A DNA stretch of 64,000 bases from contig NZ_VWWJ01000010.1 in the NCBI RefSeq assembly GCF_011753055.1, positions 124,001 through 188,000 of the forward strand. The letters run 5' to 3'. Position 1 is the first letter of the stretch; each line of letters begins with the position of its first letter. Below the pieces are notes generated by a model. It did not search any database. It was not told where the DNA came from and worked only from the letters and a program-made list of their open reading frames with translations. Both the position numbers and the translations under genes were made by a program. This stretch comes from Burkholderia sp. Ax-1719. GTDB taxonomy: Bacteria; Pseudomonadota; Gammaproteobacteria; Burkholderiales; Burkholderiaceae. Shown one piece after another: positions 9,235-17,181 of the stretch.

Positions 9235-10479
9235 ATGGAGAAGGACGGCGGCGGCGCATCGCTTGCGCCCTTAAATGTGAAGCGTCGCAGGCTGGTGCAG
9301 GCCGGTGTTTCGCTGGGCGCACTGGCGCTTTCGGGCGTCGTCCCGCTGCCGCTCTTCGCCGCTGAACCGGCCTCTGGCCAACGCGTTTTAAAAGGAATCA
9401 ACCCCGGAATGAATCCCCTCTTTGCTTATGTCGGCTCGCGCACGACGCGCGAACGCAACGCCCGCGGCGATGGCATCAGCGTCTATCAGGTCGATACGCA
9501 GACCGGCGTGCTCACCTTCGTGCAACTCGTGAAAAACCTCGTCAATCCGTCGTTTCTCGCGCTTTCCCGCGATGGCGAACACCTCTACACGGTGCACGGC
9601 GACCTGAGCGACATCAGCGCGTTCAAGGTCGACAAGGCCACCGGCGAGCTCACTTTCCTGAACCGCCAGAGCACCGAGGGCAAGAACCCGGTGCACCTCG
9701 CGATCGATCCGAGCGGGCGTTACGTGGTGGTGTCGAATCACATCGGCGCGAGTCTTGCCGTGTTGCCGATTGCCGCCGATGGTTCGCTCGAAGCGCTCAC
9801 GCAACTCGTGCATCTGGAAGGCCCAATCGGCCCGCACCGCGTCGAACAGAAGCAGGCCAAGCCGCACTTCAATCCGTTCGATCCTGCCGGACGCTTCGTG
9901 ATCGTTCCGGACAAGGGACTGGACCGCACGTTCTCGTTCCGCTTCGAAAACGGCACGCTCACGCCCGCCGCGCAACCGTTCGTGGAATCGCGCGAAGGCG
10001 CCGGCCCACGCCATATCGCGTTTCATCCGCACGGCGCGTACGCCTGGGTGGTCAACGAACTGGACTCCACTGTTACCTCGTATCGCTACGACGCCGCCAA
10101 CGGTTCGCTCACGCCCTTGCAGGTGCTCTCCAGCCTGCCGGACACCTATACGGGCAACAGTCGCGCATCGGAGATCGAGGTCGACCGCAACGGACGCTTC
10201 GTCTATGCGTCGAATCGCGGTGACGACAGCATTGCCGTCTTCAGCATCGATGCCTCGAACGGCCATCTACGCTTTATCGGTGCGCAACCGTCGCTCGGCA
10301 AGACGCCGCGCTTCATGACGAGCACGCCAGATGGCCGCTTCATGTACGCGCTCAACGAAGACAGCGACACCATCGTTGCGTTCGCAATCGACGCGCAATC
10401 GGGCTGGCTTGTACCCACGGGCTTCGTCGAGAAGTCGGGCAGTCCGGTCTGCATGGTGTTTTCGCACCCGCAGGCCTGA
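9235..10479 (+). CDS. Tat-exported lactonase-family seven-bladed beta-propeller protein
   Basis: The 414-residue product belongs to the 6-phosphogluconolactonase/cycloisomerase-like lactonase family (PF10282 type). Repeated propeller blades carry motifs such as VNPSFLALSRDGEHLYTVH, NPVHLAIDPSGRYVVVSNH, GPRHIAFHPHGAYAWVVNE and FMTSTPDGRFMYALNEDSD. A twin-arginine leader (VKRRRLVQAG) and a hydrophobic segment ending LFAAEP place it in the periplasm. The ATG at 9235, with GGAG 6 bases upstream, is preferred over an in-frame codon at 9142 inside the divergent promoter. Linked genes (aconitase, MFS carrier, porin) suggest hydrolysis of a sugar-acid or muconolactone-type lactone before or during uptake. 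The substrate is not shown by sequence. Confidence 0.85.
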   Translation: MEKDGGGASLAPLNVKRRRLVQAGVSLGALALSGVVPLPLFAAEPASGQRVLKGINPGMNPLFAYVGSRTTRERNARGDGISVYQVDTQTGVLTFVQLVKNLVNPSFLALSRDGEHLYTVHGDLSDISAFKVDKATGELTFLNRQSTEGKNPVHLAIDPSGRYVVVSNHIGASLAVLPIAADGSLEALTQLVHLEGPIGPHRVEQKQAKPHFNPFDPAGRFVIVPDKGLDRTFSFRFENGTLTPAAQPFVESREGAGPRHIAFHPHGAYAWVVNELDSTVTSYRYDAANGSLTPLQVLSSLPDTYTGNSRASEIEVDRNGRFVYASNRGDDSIAVFSIDASNGHLRFIGAQPSLGKTPRFMTSTPDGRFMYALNEDSDTIVAFAIDAQSGWLVPTGFVEKSGSPVCMVFSHPQA

Positions 10480-10519
10480 TCTGTCCGCCTGAAGACGCTT
10501 TTTCGCATTTCAGAGGCAC

Positions 10520-10540
10520 GCGGCGGGCGTCCCCCGCCGC
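10520..10540 (+). promoter_or_regulatory. GC-rich hairpin just upstream of the MFS ribosome site
   Basis: GCGGCGGG (10520-10527) pairs perfectly with CCCGCCGC (10533-10540) over a 5-base loop, 1 base before the CGGAGAC ribosome site of the 10550 gene. No T-run follows. It could lower read-through or translation of the MFS gene relative to the lactonase. Confidence 0.4.
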
Positions 10541-10549
10541 CGGAGACAT

Positions 10550-11875
10550 ATGCATTCCCCCATGACGACCCTCGACGAACGCGCGGTCGTGCGCAAGATC
10601 GCCTGGCGCATCATCCCGTTCGTTTTCGTGCTTTACATCATTTCCTATCTCGACCGCGCCAATATCGGTTACGCGGCCTTGCAGATGAACCGGGATCTCG
10701 CGCTTAGCAGCGAGGCGTTCGGCTTCGTTTCCGGTATTTTCTTCATCGGGTATTTTTTATTCGAAGTGCCAAGCAATGCCATGCTGGCAAAGTTCGGCGC
10801 GCGCGTGTGGATCGCCCGTATTCTCGTGACGTGGGGCGCGATCTCGGTCGCCTCTGCTTTCGTGCACACCGCTACCCAGTTGTATGTCGTGCGTTTCCTG
10901 CTCGGCGTAGCTGAAGCGGGATTCTTTCCCGGCATCATCGTCTATCTGACCTACTGGTTCCGTGCCAAGGAACTGGCCACCACGGTCGCCCTGTTCACCG
11001 CCGCGATTCCAGTTTCGTATATCGTGGGCGCGCCGATGAGCACCTGGATCATGGATCACGTGGAGTGGTTTTCATGGAGCGGCTGGCGCTGGATGCTAGT
11101 GCTGGAAGGCGCGCCCGCTGTGATCGGCGGCATTGCGTGCTTCCTGTTCCTGAGCGACCGTCCCGCCGACGCAAAATGGCTCACGCCCGCCGAACGCGAA
11201 TGGCTGCAAGGCCAGCTCGCCGCTGACGCCCGAGCGAGACCAAATTCGCGTCACTTTGGCTCACTCAAGGCGATGGGCAATCCCAAGGTGCTGTATCTCG
11301 CGTTTATTTATTTCGTCTACCAGTGCGGCAGCCTCGGCGTGGGCTACTGGATGCCGCAGATCATCAAGGGCTTTTCGAGCGCGCTTAGCCACACGCAGAT
11401 TGGCCTGATTGCGATGGTGCCGTATCTATTTGCCACCGTCGTCATGGTGCTGTGGTCGAGGCATTCCGACCGGCGTAACGAACGGCGCCTGCATTCGGCT
11501 ATTCCCTTGGGCGTGGCAGCGCTGGCGCTGCTTGGCGCAGGTCTCGCGACGAACCCCTACGTATCGATTGCGATGATCAGCCTGAGCCTGGCCGGTCTCT
11601 ACGCATTCAAATCCCCATTCTGGGCGCTGCCGACCTTGTTTCTCTCACGATCCACTGCTGCGATTTCCATTGCCGTTATCAATTCAATCGGCAATCTCGG
11701 CGGCTTTGTCGGACCGTTTGCAATCGGCTACATCAAGGGCTCGGGCGCCAGCGCGACGCCGGGGCTACTATTCCTTGCCGGTCTGCTAGTGCTCGCTTTT
11801 CTGATGACCTTGTTTCTGCGCCTGACGGAACGTCCGCAATCCGATGAGGCTGGATCGGTGGCCTCGCATCACTGA
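10550..11875 (+). CDS. MFS transporter, anion:cation symporter (ACS) family
   Basis: The 441-residue protein has 12 predicted membrane spans and the classic ACS start (KIAWRIIPFVFVLYIISYLDRANIGYAALQMNRDL). The family carries organic acids such as tartrate, phthalate, hexuronates and 4-hydroxyphenylacetate. Supporting motifs include GISVASAFVHTATQLYVVRFLLGVAEAGFFPGI-type TM4 wording and the large central loop (SDRPADAKWL). The ATG at 10550 has CGGAGAC about 5 bases upstream. It sits 70 bp after the lactonase stop and 69 bp before the porin start on the same strand, so the three may form an uptake operon: porin for the outer membrane, lactonase in the periplasm and MFS in the inner membrane. 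Confidence 0.9.
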   Translation: MHSPMTTLDERAVVRKIAWRIIPFVFVLYIISYLDRANIGYAALQMNRDLALSSEAFGFVSGIFFIGYFLFEVPSNAMLAKFGARVWIARILVTWGAISVASAFVHTATQLYVVRFLLGVAEAGFFPGIIVYLTYWFRAKELATTVALFTAAIPVSYIVGAPMSTWIMDHVEWFSWSGWRWMLVLEGAPAVIGGIACFLFLSDRPADAKWLTPAEREWLQGQLAADARARPNSRHFGSLKAMGNPKVLYLAFIYFVYQCGSLGVGYWMPQIIKGFSSALSHTQIGLIAMVPYLFATVVMVLWSRHSDRRNERRLHSAIPLGVAALALLGAGLATNPYVSIAMISLSLAGLYAFKSPFWALPTLFLSRSTAAISIAVINSIGNLGGFVGPFAIGYIKGSGASATPGLLFLAGLLVLAFLMTLFLRLTERPQSDEAGSVASHH

Positions 11876-11944
11876 GCAGCACCCAAGGCGCTTCTCGATG
11901 AAGCGCCAATAACTAAATTGACTTGCGTCCTGGAGACATCGCGA

Positions 11945-13180
11945 ATGAAGAAGTCGGTTATTTATTTTGGCATCCTTATTACATTTACGGGTTGGTCGCC
12001 AGCAAGCCGCGCGCAGAGCAATGTCACGCTCTACGGCATCATCGACAGCGGCATCAACTACACGAATAACGTCCAGAAGGCCAGAACCGCTACGGGCTTT
12101 ACCGGCGGCCACCAGATCGCGATGATCGAAGGCGGATCAGCAGGTTTGCAGGGCAGCCGCTGGGGCATAACAGGCACCGAAGACCTGGGCAACGGCATGA
12201 AGGCAATCTTCCTGCTCGAAAATGGCTTTTACAGCAATAACGGCGCACTCAATCAGGGGGGCGCGATGTTTGGCCGTCAAGCGTATGTGGGCATTAAAGG
12301 CGATATGGGGACCGTCACGCTTGGGCGGCAATACGATCCCGTCGTCGATCTGTTCCGGCCTTATCTGGCCTCGCCGCAATGGGGCGGTTATATGAATGCC
12401 CACCCTGGCGATCTTGACAACGCCCAGAACACCCGGCGCATCAACAATTCGATCAAGTTCCGCAGCAGCACCTGGAATGGATTGACGGTGGAGGCGATTC
12501 TTGGCCTGGGCGGCGTAGCGGGTTCCGTTGCGCAAAATTCGATCTGGGGCGCAGGCGCGTCGTATGCGGCGGGCGCTTTCTCCGCGGGCGCGGCTTATCT
12601 CAACGTGAGCAATCCGAACACCTCGTTTTTCGGCGCAAATCCGAATGCCGGACCGGCAACCACTAATAATCTTGGTAGCGTCGGTAGCGCAACGAGTCCT
12701 GAATCGAATCCCGTTTTCGCAGGTTATGCATCGGCAAGCCGACTGGAGATTACGGCCGCAGGTGTCGGCTTGACGCTGGGCGCGTTCAATACGAACGTGG
12801 CTTACTCGAATACCCGTTTTGAAAATCTGGGCTCGGCGGCAGGACCCGATCCTTTGCACTACGCCGGCACTGCGGCCTTCAATAATGTCGAAGTGAATCT
12901 GCAATATCAGATCAAGCCATCGCTGCTGGCCGGCGTTGCGTACGATTACACCCGCAATGGAGGCGCAGGCGGCAAGGATGGCGCCGACTATCACCTATTC
13001 AGCGCCGGGCTGGACTGGTTTCTCTCGAAGCGAACCGATCTTTACACCATCGCGGTGTACGAGAAGGCCAGCGGCACTGACTCAACGGGCGGTGCCGCTG
13101 TCGCGCAAATCACCGGGCTTACGCCCTCGTCGACCGACAAGCAGCTTGCGTTGCGCGTGGGCATCCGCCATAAATTCTAG
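11945..13180 (+). CDS. Gram-negative trimeric porin (OmpC/Gram_neg_porin family)
   Basis: The 411-residue precursor begins MKKSVIYFGILITFTGWSPASRAQSNVTLYGIIDSG. This gives a signal peptide cleaved after RAQ and the first beta strand (VTLYGIIDSGI) typical of Burkholderiales porins. SRWGITGTEDLGNGMKAIFLLE and GRQAYVGIKGDMGTVTLGRQYD are family hallmarks, and the protein ends in phenylalanine (LRVGIRHKF), the outer-membrane insertion signal. The start at 11945 is chosen over an in-frame codon at 11918 because CTGGAGAC lies just upstream and the leader then begins MKK. It overlaps the 3' end of the convergent gene by 4 bp (13177-13180). Confidence 0.93.
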   Translation: MKKSVIYFGILITFTGWSPASRAQSNVTLYGIIDSGINYTNNVQKARTATGFTGGHQIAMIEGGSAGLQGSRWGITGTEDLGNGMKAIFLLENGFYSNNGALNQGGAMFGRQAYVGIKGDMGTVTLGRQYDPVVDLFRPYLASPQWGGYMNAHPGDLDNAQNTRRINNSIKFRSSTWNGLTVEAILGLGGVAGSVAQNSIWGAGASYAAGAFSAGAAYLNVSNPNTSFFGANPNAGPATTNNLGSVGSATSPESNPVFAGYASASRLEITAAGVGLTLGAFNTNVAYSNTRFENLGSAAGPDPLHYAGTAAFNNVEVNLQYQIKPSLLAGVAYDYTRNGGAGGKDGADYHLFSAGLDWFLSKRTDLYTIAVYEKASGTDSTGGAAVAQITGLTPSSTDKQLALRVGIRHKF

Positions 13181-13776
13181 GCATTATGTAGCCACGCTTT
13201 TTCGCCTTGCCGCAAGGCAATTTCCAGATCCGGGCGGTCGACACCGGGAAGGTCGTCCGGAATCGTGCGCCCGGCCAACGCGTTCGTGTAGGCAATGTAG
13301 CGATAGGACGGGCGAAATTTTGCCAACCGATCGGCATCCAAAGGCGGAACGCGATTCGGGTTGAGCGGTACCAGCATGTCACGCACGTACAGGCTGCGCA
13401 GGCCTGCAATGAGCCATCGCCCTTCGTGCGCCTGCATCCGCCACATGAGCCGCGAAATGCTCACAATGTCGACCTCGCATCCGTCGAGATTCATGACGCC
13501 GTGGATGGTGCATTCGGTGTCCAGCAAGGCGCGGTTCTCGCGCATCGTGACAACGGACTGTCCCATGAGATGAAAGGTTTGCACCGGGCCACGCGCCATC
13601 ACAGCGGTCTGCTCGACGAAGCCCGCACCGGGGCCGCTATACCATGACACTTCGACGTGCGAGTCGGGGTGATAGCAAGCCGCCATCTCCTCCCAACGGC
13701 GGCCATCACGCGCCGCGCGTTCCCGCAACATGACATCTTCGATACGAATACGATTGAGCACTTCGGCATCAGTCAT
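13177..13776 (-). CDS. NTF2/SnoaL-like protein (nuclear transport factor 2 family), copy 1
   Basis: The 199-residue cytoplasmic protein has the SnoaL-like cone fold features: an N-terminal helix (ALNRIRIEDVMLRERAARDGRRWEEMAACYHPDSHVEVSWY type) followed by alternating strands, with ENRALLDTECTIHGVMN and SRLMWRMQAHEGRWLIAGLRSLYVRDML. The extended tail (PNRVPPLDADRLAKFRPSYRYIAY...GVDRPDLEIAL) is shared with the upstream gene 13773-14564, so the two are paralogues. The starts and stops overlap by 4 bp (ATGA at 13773-13776), indicating translational coupling. Family members act as hydratases, isomerases or small-ligand carriers. With the monooxygenase upstream, a step in ring degradation is plausible but unproved. 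Confidence 0.82.
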   Translation of the reverse strand: MTDAEVLNRIRIEDVMLRERAARDGRRWEEMAACYHPDSHVEVSWYSGPGAGFVEQTAVMARGPVQTFHLMGQSVVTMRENRALLDTECTIHGVMNLDGCEVDIVSISRLMWRMQAHEGRWLIAGLRSLYVRDMLVPLNPNRVPPLDADRLAKFRPSYRYIAYTNALAGRTIPDDLPGVDRPDLEIALRQGEKAWLHNA

Positions 13777-14564
13777 TCTGCTCTCCTTACGTCTTTACTT
13801 TCTGTTTGCCCGTTGAGCCACGCCTGTTCAGCAGCGCGTAGCGCCGCGACCAGATCGGGACGGTCAACGCCAGCGCGATCGTTACGTACCGGGCCGCCCC
13901 GAGCGCTGATGAGATAGCTCAAATGCTTGTAAGAGGATCTAAATCCCGCCAGCTTATTCAAATCGATGACCGGCACCTGGGCTGGATTACAGGCCTCAAG
14001 CGTGTCGCGAATGTAAATACCGTGCAGTCCTGCAATCAACCATCGGCTGTTGTATCGCTGGGCACGCCACAGGAGCCGGCTGTAGCTGGTGACGTGCGCG
14101 CCCACGCCATCGAGTTCCGCGAACATATGAACGGCACAGGAAGTATCGGCAATTGCGCGGTCACCTTTGACCCAGACTGCGGCGGGACTCATGCTGTCGA
14201 AGAAGACTGGAGCAGCCGCATTCGCATCACTGCCCGCCATCGAGGATTTTCTCCCCGCCTCGACGAATTCAGTTGCCGTTCCCGAAAACCACGACACTTC
14301 GACGCCCGCATCGGGATGAAAGCACGCGGCTTCCGCGTCGAAGTCGTGCGTCTCGCGCGCCTGACGCTCGCGCATGACGAGTTGCGAAACAGCATATTCA
14401 TCGAGAAGCACATTTCGCGACTGATTCAACATTTTGTCTTGCGAAGCATGCGTCGCGCCGCGTGCAAGATTGACGAGGGCCACGCCGATCGACGCTCCGA
14501 TCCCCGCCTTCACGGCCGTTCGCCGCGATTTTATCGATGGACTTTGGAACAAGCGAATCTCCAC
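13773..14564 (-). CDS. NTF2/SnoaL-like protein with N-terminal twin-arginine-type leader, copy 2
   Basis: The 263-residue protein is a paralogue of the downstream gene but carries a 50-residue N-terminal extension. The extension contains SRRTAVKAG and a hydrophobic segment (IGASIGVALVNLARG), which looks like a Tat signal. The shared domain follows: MRERQARETHDFDAEAACFHPDAGVEVSWFSG, SRLLWRAQRYNSRWLIAGLHGIYIRDTL and GVDRPDLVAALRAAEQAWLNG. A Tat-exported NTF2-fold protein is unusual because most are cytosolic. It lies 165 bp downstream of the 15965 monooxygenase gene on the same strand, a gap wide enough for a separate promoter. Function is not known. Confidence 0.78.
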   Translation of the reverse strand: MEIRLFQSPSIKSRRTAVKAGIGASIGVALVNLARGATHASQDKMLNQSRNVLLDEYAVSQLVMRERQARETHDFDAEAACFHPDAGVEVSWFSGTATEFVEAGRKSSMAGSDANAAAPVFFDSMSPAAVWVKGDRAIADTSCAVHMFAELDGVGAHVTSYSRLLWRAQRYNSRWLIAGLHGIYIRDTLEACNPAQVPVIDLNKLAGFRSSYKHLSYLISARGGPVRNDRAGVDRPDLVAALRAAEQAWLNGQTESKDVRRAE

Positions 14565-14729
14565 TAAAGCCTATTCACTGAGTTGCTTATAGGTCGCCAC
14601 AGGCCGATAAAACCCGCGATGAACTTTTACATTCGACGTACGCCCTGGATTCTGCTCCAGTTCCTTCGCGTATGCCGGGTTGTCCACCACCACGACCACA
14701 GGAGCAAATCGATTCCCATTCGGTCCCGC

Positions 14730-15965
14730 TTAACGCAAAGCCGCCGCAACGCGAGCGCGACCATAATCTTCCAGGCAGGTCTCGATCTGCGTATGTGCAT
14801 GCAGCGTCACTACGCGGCTGTCGCGGAACAAGCGCTCGAAGGGATTGCCTTCCACAATCGAGGAAGCTCCGCTGGCACGAAGCGTCAATTCCGTAATCTC
14901 CGAAGCCAGCTTGATCGCATACGCGCTTTCCAGCTTTGTGCGCGCGATTTCCAGTTCATCGATGGGCTGGCCTGATGCAGCAAACGCCTCGACTTTCATG
15001 ACGTTGTCGCGCGCAAGCAGCGTCAGCGTGCGCATCCGGCAATGCAGATCGCCAAGCTGAAGATGCGTGACGGGCGCGTCGCATTGCTTGTCATATTTCG
15101 AATTGGAGATGCCGCGCCGATAAATCCTTTCCTCGAACAATTCGATAGCCGCACGCGCCAGGCCTACCGATATGGCCGCCATGAGCGACGCCGTGTGCTG
15201 CACGAGATTGACCTGATAAAGCACGCCGTCCGGCGCGGGCGTCAATCGCTTCGATGCGAAGATTTCACCGATCAGGCGCACCCGATACTCGGGCACGAAG
15301 ACTTCCTCCTCAATCACTACGGTGTTGCTGCCTGAGCCGCGCTGGCCCATGACTTTCCAGTCGTCGAGAATCTGCAATTGTTCGTGCGGGACCTGCAGCA
15401 GAATCGGGCCTTTTTCCGCCTCGCCCTCACAACTCGCGCCCAGGTGATGGAATGGTGTGAAGTGGCAGGCGCTGTTGAAAGGCCAGCGCCCTTTCAACAT
15501 ATAGCCGCCTTCGACACGCCGCGCGGTTCCCGGGCCCCATGCCGTGATCACGCCTGAATTGAGCGGGCCGACCCAATCCATCTGGAACAGTTCGTCCTGA
15601 AAGCGACGGTCGAAATAAGCGATCCATTGCTGCGAAGTCGTCGTGACCCAAACCACCCACGCGGTCGAGCCACACCCGCGCGCAATCTCCGCGATCACGT
15701 CGAATTGCTGCAATGGCGTCAGCGCGTAGCCACCGTATTCGACCGGCACGCACATGCGAAACACGCCCAGCTCATCGAGTTCCTTGATGCTCTCATCCGG
15801 CACGCGACGCAGCGTTTCCGTTTGACGCGCCCGCTCGCGCAGACGGGGCACGAGCGCTCGAACATCGGCGAGGATCTTTGCCGCGATCGCGGCTTCGGCT
15901 GGCCGTGGGCTTCGCACGGCTTCGTTGTGGGTATTCGATAACTCAGACGCTGAAATGACGCTCAT
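14730..15965 (-). CDS. Flavin-dependent monooxygenase of the acyl-CoA dehydrogenase fold (HsaA/HpaB-like)
   Basis: From ATG 15965 (CTGGAGACA upstream) the protein is 411 residues. It has the acyl-CoA dehydrogenase fold but lacks clear acyl-CoA-specific wording, as in the two-component aromatic oxygenases HsaA, DszC and p-hydroxyphenylacetate hydroxylase C2. Visible blocks are VPVEYGGYALTPLQQFDVIAEIARGCGSTAWVVW, VEGGYMLKGRWPFNSACHFT, LDDWKVMGQRGSGSNTVVIEEEVFVPEYR and the C-terminal FERLFRDSRVVTLHAHTQ. Such enzymes hydroxylate substrate with reduced flavin supplied by a separate reductase. The only reductase in the window is at 24651-25205. It is divergent from the GntR gene at 16360, with operator-like dyads between. 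Confidence 0.87.
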   Translation of the reverse strand: MSVISASELSNTHNEAVRSPRPAEAAIAAKILADVRALVPRLRERARQTETLRRVPDESIKELDELGVFRMCVPVEYGGYALTPLQQFDVIAEIARGCGSTAWVVWVTTTSQQWIAYFDRRFQDELFQMDWVGPLNSGVITAWGPGTARRVEGGYMLKGRWPFNSACHFTPFHHLGASCEGEAEKGPILLQVPHEQLQILDDWKVMGQRGSGSNTVVIEEEVFVPEYRVRLIGEIFASKRLTPAPDGVLYQVNLVQHTASLMAAISVGLARAAIELFEERIYRRGISNSKYDKQCDAPVTHLQLGDLHCRMRTLTLLARDNVMKVEAFAASGQPIDELEIARTKLESAYAIKLASEITELTLRASGASSIVEGNPFERLFRDSRVVTLHAHTQIETCLEDYGRARVAAALR

Positions 15966-16032
15966 TGATTGTCTCCAGTCTTTAGTAGGCATCGGCTTTG
16001 TGTGGTCGCTAGATTCACACCGCCACACAAAT

Positions 16033-16044
16033 ATGTCAACACTT
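16033..16044. promoter_or_regulatory. Operator-like site TGTCAACAC upstream of the monooxygenase gene
   Basis: TATGTCAACACT at 16033-16044 is, in reverse complement, AGTGTTGACATA, a 10 of 12 match to the dyad at 18549-18560 near the porin gene. It lies 68 bp upstream of the ATG at 15965. With 16200-16209 and 18462-18477 it defines a recurring TGT-CRACA-type motif, a plausible binding site for the divergent GntR protein. Confidence 0.45.
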
Positions 16045-16199
16045 TTTGCTGTTGCTCGCTGGCCATGTTGATCTGATTCAGCGAGCCAAATTCATTGGAA
16101 AGGCGCGAATTTTCGACAAATTCCGCTATTTAAGTCATGCTTTACCGCACAATCAGTCAGCTCACAGCCCTTTATGCAGCACTTTTATATCCAAACAAC

Positions 16200-16209
16200 G
16201 TGTCGACAC
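16200..16209. promoter_or_regulatory. Perfect palindrome GTGTCGACAC, candidate GntR operator
   Basis: A perfect 10-bp palindrome sits in the divergent region between the monooxygenase (start 15965) and the gntR gene. Its half-site GTGTC matches the arms of the other sites at 16033, 18462 and 18549. FadR-subfamily (FCD) regulators bind short palindromes of this size. Confidence 0.45.
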
Positions 16210-16290
16210 ATTTAAAAAGGAAGCGATCGCATGTAAGAAATAGAAGGACATCGCGGCGCAACTCGACTCCACCTGACCGACCATGCTAAA

Positions 16291-16316
16291 GTGGACAATC
16301 CTTCGCAAGTGTCCAC
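16291..16316. promoter_or_regulatory. Inverted repeat GTGGACA-N12-TGTCCAC at the gntR 5' end
   Basis: GTGGACA (16291-16297) and TGTCCAC (16310-16316) are exact inverted repeats separated by 12 bases. The left arm would contain the GTG start of the longest gntR frame. An operator here would give autoregulation, and it argues that translation really begins further in, at the ATG at 16360. Confidence 0.4.
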
Positions 16317-16359
16317 ACTTCGAAACCACGCTCTTATCGCCCATGTTCCGACTGAACTC

Positions 16360-17130
16360 ATGACGAGAACGTCCACACCCGCTGCAAGCCGGCGCGCGCG
16401 CGAAACGCCGCCGCCCGACGAAGCCTCGCGCGTCAAACGCGAAGGCAATACGGCCACGCTGATCTACGAGGAACTCCGCGCGAAGATTCTCGACGGCACG
16501 TTCGCTCCGGGCGAACCCATTTCTCAGCTCTCGGTCGCAAAAACGGGTGGCACGAGCCGCGGCCCGGTGCGCGAAGCATTGCGGCGGCTGGAGCAGGAGA
16601 AACTGGTCGTTGCACAGGCCAATCGCCGCTTTTGCGTCGCCGCCTTCGACATTGGCGATCTTGAAGAGGTGCTCGGGCTTCATCTCGTGAACATCTCGCT
16701 TGCGATCCGTATCGGCACGCCCTTTCTCACCAAGGACGACATCAAGCAACTCAGCGAATGCGCGGAAGAATTCGACAAAGCCGCCAATCGCGACCGCTTC
16801 GCCTGGGACGCAACATTCCGCCGCTATGTGCTTTGTTTTGCCCAGCACGCCGGGACCCACACGGTGTCGCTCATCAACGGTCTGATCGACGACGCGCAGC
16901 GCTATCGCACGCACGTCCTGGCCGACCTGCCGCCGGTTTCCCACCCGCCGGGCAAACCGTTTCGCGAGATCACACGCGCCGCAACGGCGAAAGAGGGCCA
17001 ACGCGCCGCCGAACTGTTCGCCGACCTGTTTAGCCGCATCGCGTCGCTCGTGGTGGCCAGTGCTTCGCCGCGCTACGATGCGGCGCGCCTGCGTGCATAT
17101 ATCGCCGCTGTTCTGCCCGATACGCCCTGA
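16360..17130 (+). CDS. GntR-family regulator (FCD subfamily) of the degradation locus
   Basis: From ATG 16360 the product is 256 residues; a GTG at 16291 would add 23. After a polar N-terminal tail of about 30 residues comes the GntR winged helix (LIYEELRAKILDGTFAPGEP, then TSRGPVREALRRLEQEKLV). A helical ligand domain follows, with DATFRRYVLCFAQHAGTHTV and the typical late His-rich segment. The protein is divergent from the monooxygenase operon. Palindromic sites with a GTGTC/TGTC core lie at 16033, 16200 and 16291, and again upstream of the porin gene at 18462 and 18549. That suggests it regulates both units in response to a pathway intermediate. No strong Shine-Dalgarno is visible for either start. 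Confidence 0.85.
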   Translation: MTRTSTPAASRRARETPPPDEASRVKREGNTATLIYEELRAKILDGTFAPGEPISQLSVAKTGGTSRGPVREALRRLEQEKLVVAQANRRFCVAAFDIGDLEEVLGLHLVNISLAIRIGTPFLTKDDIKQLSECAEEFDKAANRDRFAWDATFRRYVLCFAQHAGTHTVSLINGLIDDAQRYRTHVLADLPPVSHPPGKPFREITRAATAKEGQRAAELFADLFSRIASLVVASASPRYDAARLRAYIAAVLPDTP

Positions 17131-17138
17131 CGCAGCGC

Positions 17139-17171
17139 TAAAAAGCGGAGGCATCATGCGAAGCCTCCGCT
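17139..17171 (-). terminator. Rho-independent terminator between convergent gntR and porin genes
   Basis: AGCGGAGGC (17144-17152) pairs perfectly with GCCTCCGCT (17163-17171) over a 10-base loop. The run AAAAA at 17140-17144 reads as a T-run at the end of the minus-strand transcript, so it mainly serves the porin gene 17182-18282. The stem may also stop plus-strand reading. Confidence 0.75.
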
Positions 17172-17181
17172 GCATGACGAA

